DNA of 7,495 bases, from positions 1 through 7,495 of the forward strand of contig JAUILB010000133.1 in assembly GCA_030432815.1 (NCBI GenBank), in the 5' to 3' direction. Positions 5,894 through 7,495 of this stretch are shown one piece after another; within the stretch, counting starts at the first letter, position 1, and every line of letters begins with the position of its first letter. This DNA comes from Alphaproteobacteria bacterium. GTDB lineage: Bacteria > Pseudomonadota > Alphaproteobacteria > Sphingomonadales > Emcibacteraceae. Both the position numbers and the translations under genes were made by a program. Under the pieces are notes generated by a model. It did no database searches. It was not told the DNA's origin and saw only the letters and a program-made list of their open reading frames with translations.

Positions 5894-6466
5894 ATGAAAA
5901 TAATTTTTAAGGCTTTTATTGCCTTTATCTTTATTTCCCTAACGCCTTATTCGGTTAGTGCTCAACAATCCGACCTGGATCCTGAAAACACGCTTTATCT
6001 GGATCTGATCGATGGACGTGTTGTTATTAAAATGTATCCGGAATATGCACCCAAACATGTGGCACGCATTAAAGAACTCGTAAGACAGGGTTTTTATGAT
6101 GGCATTGTTTTTCACAGAGTAATAGACGGATTTATGGCGCAAACCGGTGATCCGGACGGGGCCAATCCCGAACTTTCGGGAACTGGTGGAAGCGGTCAGA
6201 ATATCGATGCTGAATTTCATACAGAACTCTCCCATTTTAAGGGTGTGGTATCAATGGCAAGATCCAGTGACCCAAACAGTGCCGACAGCCAGTTTTTCAT
6301 CATGTTCGGTTATCGTCCCAGCCTTGACGGGCAATATACAGTTTGGGGTGAGGTTGTTTCGGGTATGCGCTATGTGGACAATATCAAACGCGGTCTTGTG
6401 AGCGAAGGTCTTACAGATCCAAGTAAAATTATCAAAATGCAGGTAGCTGCGGACGTAAAAGAATAG
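5894..6466 (+). CDS. Secreted cyclophilin-type peptidyl-prolyl isomerase
   Basis: This cyclophilin accelerates cis-trans isomerisation of X-Pro bonds, here outside the cytoplasm. Residues 1-23 form a signal peptide: basic start, a long Phe/Ile core, then VSA before Gln-Gln; no lipobox is present, so periplasmic location is likely. The cyclophilin domain (about 32-186) has FHRVIDGFMAQTGD, with Arg75, Phe80, Met81 and Gln83 matching human cyclophilin A residues 55, 60, 61 and 63, and DSQFFI (131-136). The position of human Trp121, important for cyclosporin binding, is Ser143, and human His126 is Tyr148. The start is supported by AGGA (5883-5886) seven bases upstream. It lies 19 bp after coaD and 9 bp before a cytosolic paralogue. 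Both products keep the active site, so this is a compartment-split tandem pair. Confidence 0.93.
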   Translation: MKIIFKAFIAFIFISLTPYSVSAQQSDLDPENTLYLDLIDGRVVIKMYPEYAPKHVARIKELVRQGFYDGIVFHRVIDGFMAQTGDPDGANPELSGTGGSGQNIDAEFHTELSHFKGVVSMARSSDPNSADSQFFIMFGYRPSLDGQYTVWGEVVSGMRYVDNIKRGLVSEGLTDPSKIIKMQVAADVKE

Positions 6467-6475
6467 GAAATAATC

Positions 6476-6952
6476 ATGGATCTTGAAAATACACTCTATC
6501 TTGACCTTGAAGCAGGGCGTGTCACCATTGAACTTTATGGTGATGTGGCACCAAAACATGTGGCAAGGATCAAGCAGCTTGCCCGCGAAGGGTTTTATGA
6601 CGGCCTCACGTTTCATCGTGTAATAGAAGGTTTTATGGCCCAAGGCGGTGATCCGGATGGTACCGGAATGGGTGGGTCCGGTCATAAACTGCCAGCGGAA
6701 TTTTCTGATAAGCCACATCACCGCGGTGCCTGCTCAATGGCACGTTCACAGGATCCTGATAGCGGTGACAGCCAATTTTTTATCTGCTTTGGTGATGCCA
6801 CGTTCCTTGATGGTCAATATAGTGTCTGGGGACAGGTTATTGACGGTATGGAACATGTAGACGGCATCAAGCGCGGCGAAGGCATGGATTTCTGCATGAA
6901 CGGTAATCCGGACAAAATCGTAAAAATGCAGGTGGCTGCTGATGCAGCATAA
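6476..6952 (+). CDS. ppiB: Cytosolic cyclophilin-type peptidyl-prolyl isomerase (PpiB-like)
   Basis: This is a 158-residue single-domain cyclophilin without signal peptide, so it should act in the cytosol on prolyl bonds during folding. FHRVIEGFMAQGGD carries Arg48, Phe53, Met54 and Gln56, the catalytic set; SQFFI (99-103) and LDGQYSVWG (111-119) follow. Phe110 replaces the human Trp121, as in Escherichia coli cyclophilins that bind cyclosporin poorly, and Tyr115 replaces His126. Over 59 aligned residues from ENTLYLDL, 44 are identical to the secreted neighbour, so the pair arose by duplication. The neighbour is five residues longer in the loop after GDPDG. Its ribosome binding site AGGA (6465-6468) overlaps the neighbour's TAG stop, which indicates coupled translation. 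The symbol ppiB is by family resemblance; orthology is not proved. Confidence 0.93.
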   Translation: MDLENTLYLDLEAGRVTIELYGDVAPKHVARIKQLAREGFYDGLTFHRVIEGFMAQGGDPDGTGMGGSGHKLPAEFSDKPHHRGACSMARSQDPDSGDSQFFICFGDATFLDGQYSVWGQVIDGMEHVDGIKRGEGMDFCMNGNPDKIVKMQVAADAA

Positions 6953-6954
6953 AA

Positions 6955-6974
6955 TGTTCAATGAAAGTTGAACA
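6955..6974 (+). other. Hairpin enclosing the queA start codon
   Basis: TGTTCAA (6955-6961) and TTGAACA (6968-6974) are exact reverse complements around a six-base loop. The A of the queA ATG is the last paired base and the TG lies in the loop. No Shine-Dalgarno sequence is visible in the 8-bp gap after the cyclophilin stop. The structure could modulate initiation, but a 7-bp AT-rich stem may also be chance. Confidence 0.4.
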
Positions 6975-7495
6975 ATTCGACTTCGAGCTTCCAAATGAGC
7001 TTATTGCATTAAGACCCGCCCCATCCCGTGATGGGGCGCGGTTGCTTGTAGTGTCTGGTGAAAAGCGACAGGACAAAAATGTTTATGATCTGGCGGATTT
7101 GTTTAATCCGGGTGATCTGATGATATTCAATGATACACGGGTTATTCCGGCGCGGCTTAGTGGTAAACGGCGTGATGCGAAAATGGAACTTACCCTGCAT
7201 ATGAATATGACAGGCGGTGTATGGAAAGCATTTGCAAAACCGGCCAAAAAATTGAAACCCACCGATGTTATTGTTTTTGATGGTGGCCTTGAAGCATGCG
7301 TCCTTGAAAAAGGGGACGGTGGTGAAGTTACGGTTCAATTTAACGTAAGCGGTGACAAACTAAGTGAAACATTGAAGGTAGCAGGTGTTATGCCGCTGCC
7401 CCCCTATATTGCATCACAAAGGCCCGTGGATGAACGTGATTTGGATGATTATCAAACCATATATAGCAAAAATGATGGTGCTGTTGCCGCTCCTA
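6961..7495 (+). CDS. queA: tRNA S-adenosylmethionine ribosyltransferase-isomerase, N-terminal half (cut by window end)
   Basis: QueA transfers and isomerises the ribosyl part of SAM onto the 7-aminomethyl-7-deazaguanine placed in the wobble position of GUN-anticodon tRNAs, forming epoxyqueuosine. The 178 complete codons here are about half of the usual 340-350. Visible landmarks are FDFELP (6-11), SRDGARLL (22-29), FNDTRVIPARL (56-66), GVMPLPPYI (142-150), DYQTIYSK (163-170) and NDGAVAAP (171-178), where the window ends just before the expected TAGLHF-type motif. The ATG is 8 bp after the cyclophilin stop and gives the standard family N-terminus, but no Shine-Dalgarno precedes it. It is therefore probably translated by coupling to the upstream gene. 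In alphaproteobacteria tgt commonly follows, outside this window. Confidence 0.95.
   Translation, partial: MKVEQFDFELPNELIALRPAPSRDGARLLVVSGEKRQDKNVYDLADLFNPGDLMIFNDTRVIPARLSGKRRDAKMELTLHMNMTGGVWKAFAKPAKKLKPTDVIVFDGGLEACVLEKGDGGEVTVQFNVSGDKLSETLKVAGVMPLPPYIASQRPVDERDLDDYQTIYSKNDGAVAAP
7017..7038 (+). other. GC-rich hairpin inside the queA coding region
   Basis: CGCCCCAT (7017-7024) and ATGGGGCG (7031-7038) pair perfectly over eight bases around the six-base loop CCCGTG. No T-run follows, so it is not an intrinsic terminator. It lies in codons 19-26, which encode a conserved QueA segment, so protein constraint may explain part of it. Confidence 0.4.

Noticed and set aside
6251..6721. 156-codon antisense ORF spanning both cyclophilin genes
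   Set aside because: It mirrors the two paralogues; its internal similarity to the other antisense frame simply follows from their duplication. No ribosome binding site or known family pattern was seen.

Overview
This window reads as a chromosome segment of an alphaproteobacterium with moderate-to-low GC. The evidence is a GyrA with the alphaproteobacterial-type charged insertion in its C-terminal domain, and the gene order gyrA - coaD - cyclophilin(s) - queA, which I recall as common in that class (tgt usually follows queA, beyond this window). I cannot name the genus from sequence alone.

The left third (about 1-2382) is AT-rich and accessory in character. A trace of an unidentified minus-strand reading frame lies at the extreme left edge. 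A 44-codon ORF for a small, apparently exported peptide (196-330) has its own ribosome binding site and sits two bases before a DUF899 thioredoxin-like gene (333-1046). Facing that pair is a minus-strand Rrf2-family repressor gene. It is transcribed divergently from a class I SAM-dependent methyltransferase gene (1675-2382). The space between the two carries a perfect 10-bp inverted repeat and a second, degenerate copy with identical arm spacing. Both overlap the best promoter for the repressor, so this looks like an autoregulated regulator/methyltransferase divergon.

A 249-bp AT-rich gap (2383-2631) holds the likely gyrA promoter. The rest of the window (2632-7495) is a tightly packed co-directional housekeeping cluster: gyrA (DNA gyrase A, TTG start), coaD (coenzyme A synthesis), a secreted cyclophilin, a cytosolic cyclophilin paralogue, and the first half of queA (queuosine tRNA modification), cut by the window end. 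Gaps are 3, 19, 9 and 8 bp, consistent with one transcript. The functions are not one pathway; this is a conserved growth-related cluster.

I see no tRNA, rRNA, CRISPR array, insertion sequence or prophage. The least ordinary parts are the Rrf2 operator pair, the small exported peptide coupled to DUF899, and a hairpin that encloses the queA start codon where no Shine-Dalgarno sequence is visible. I do not see a large undescribed multi-gene system.
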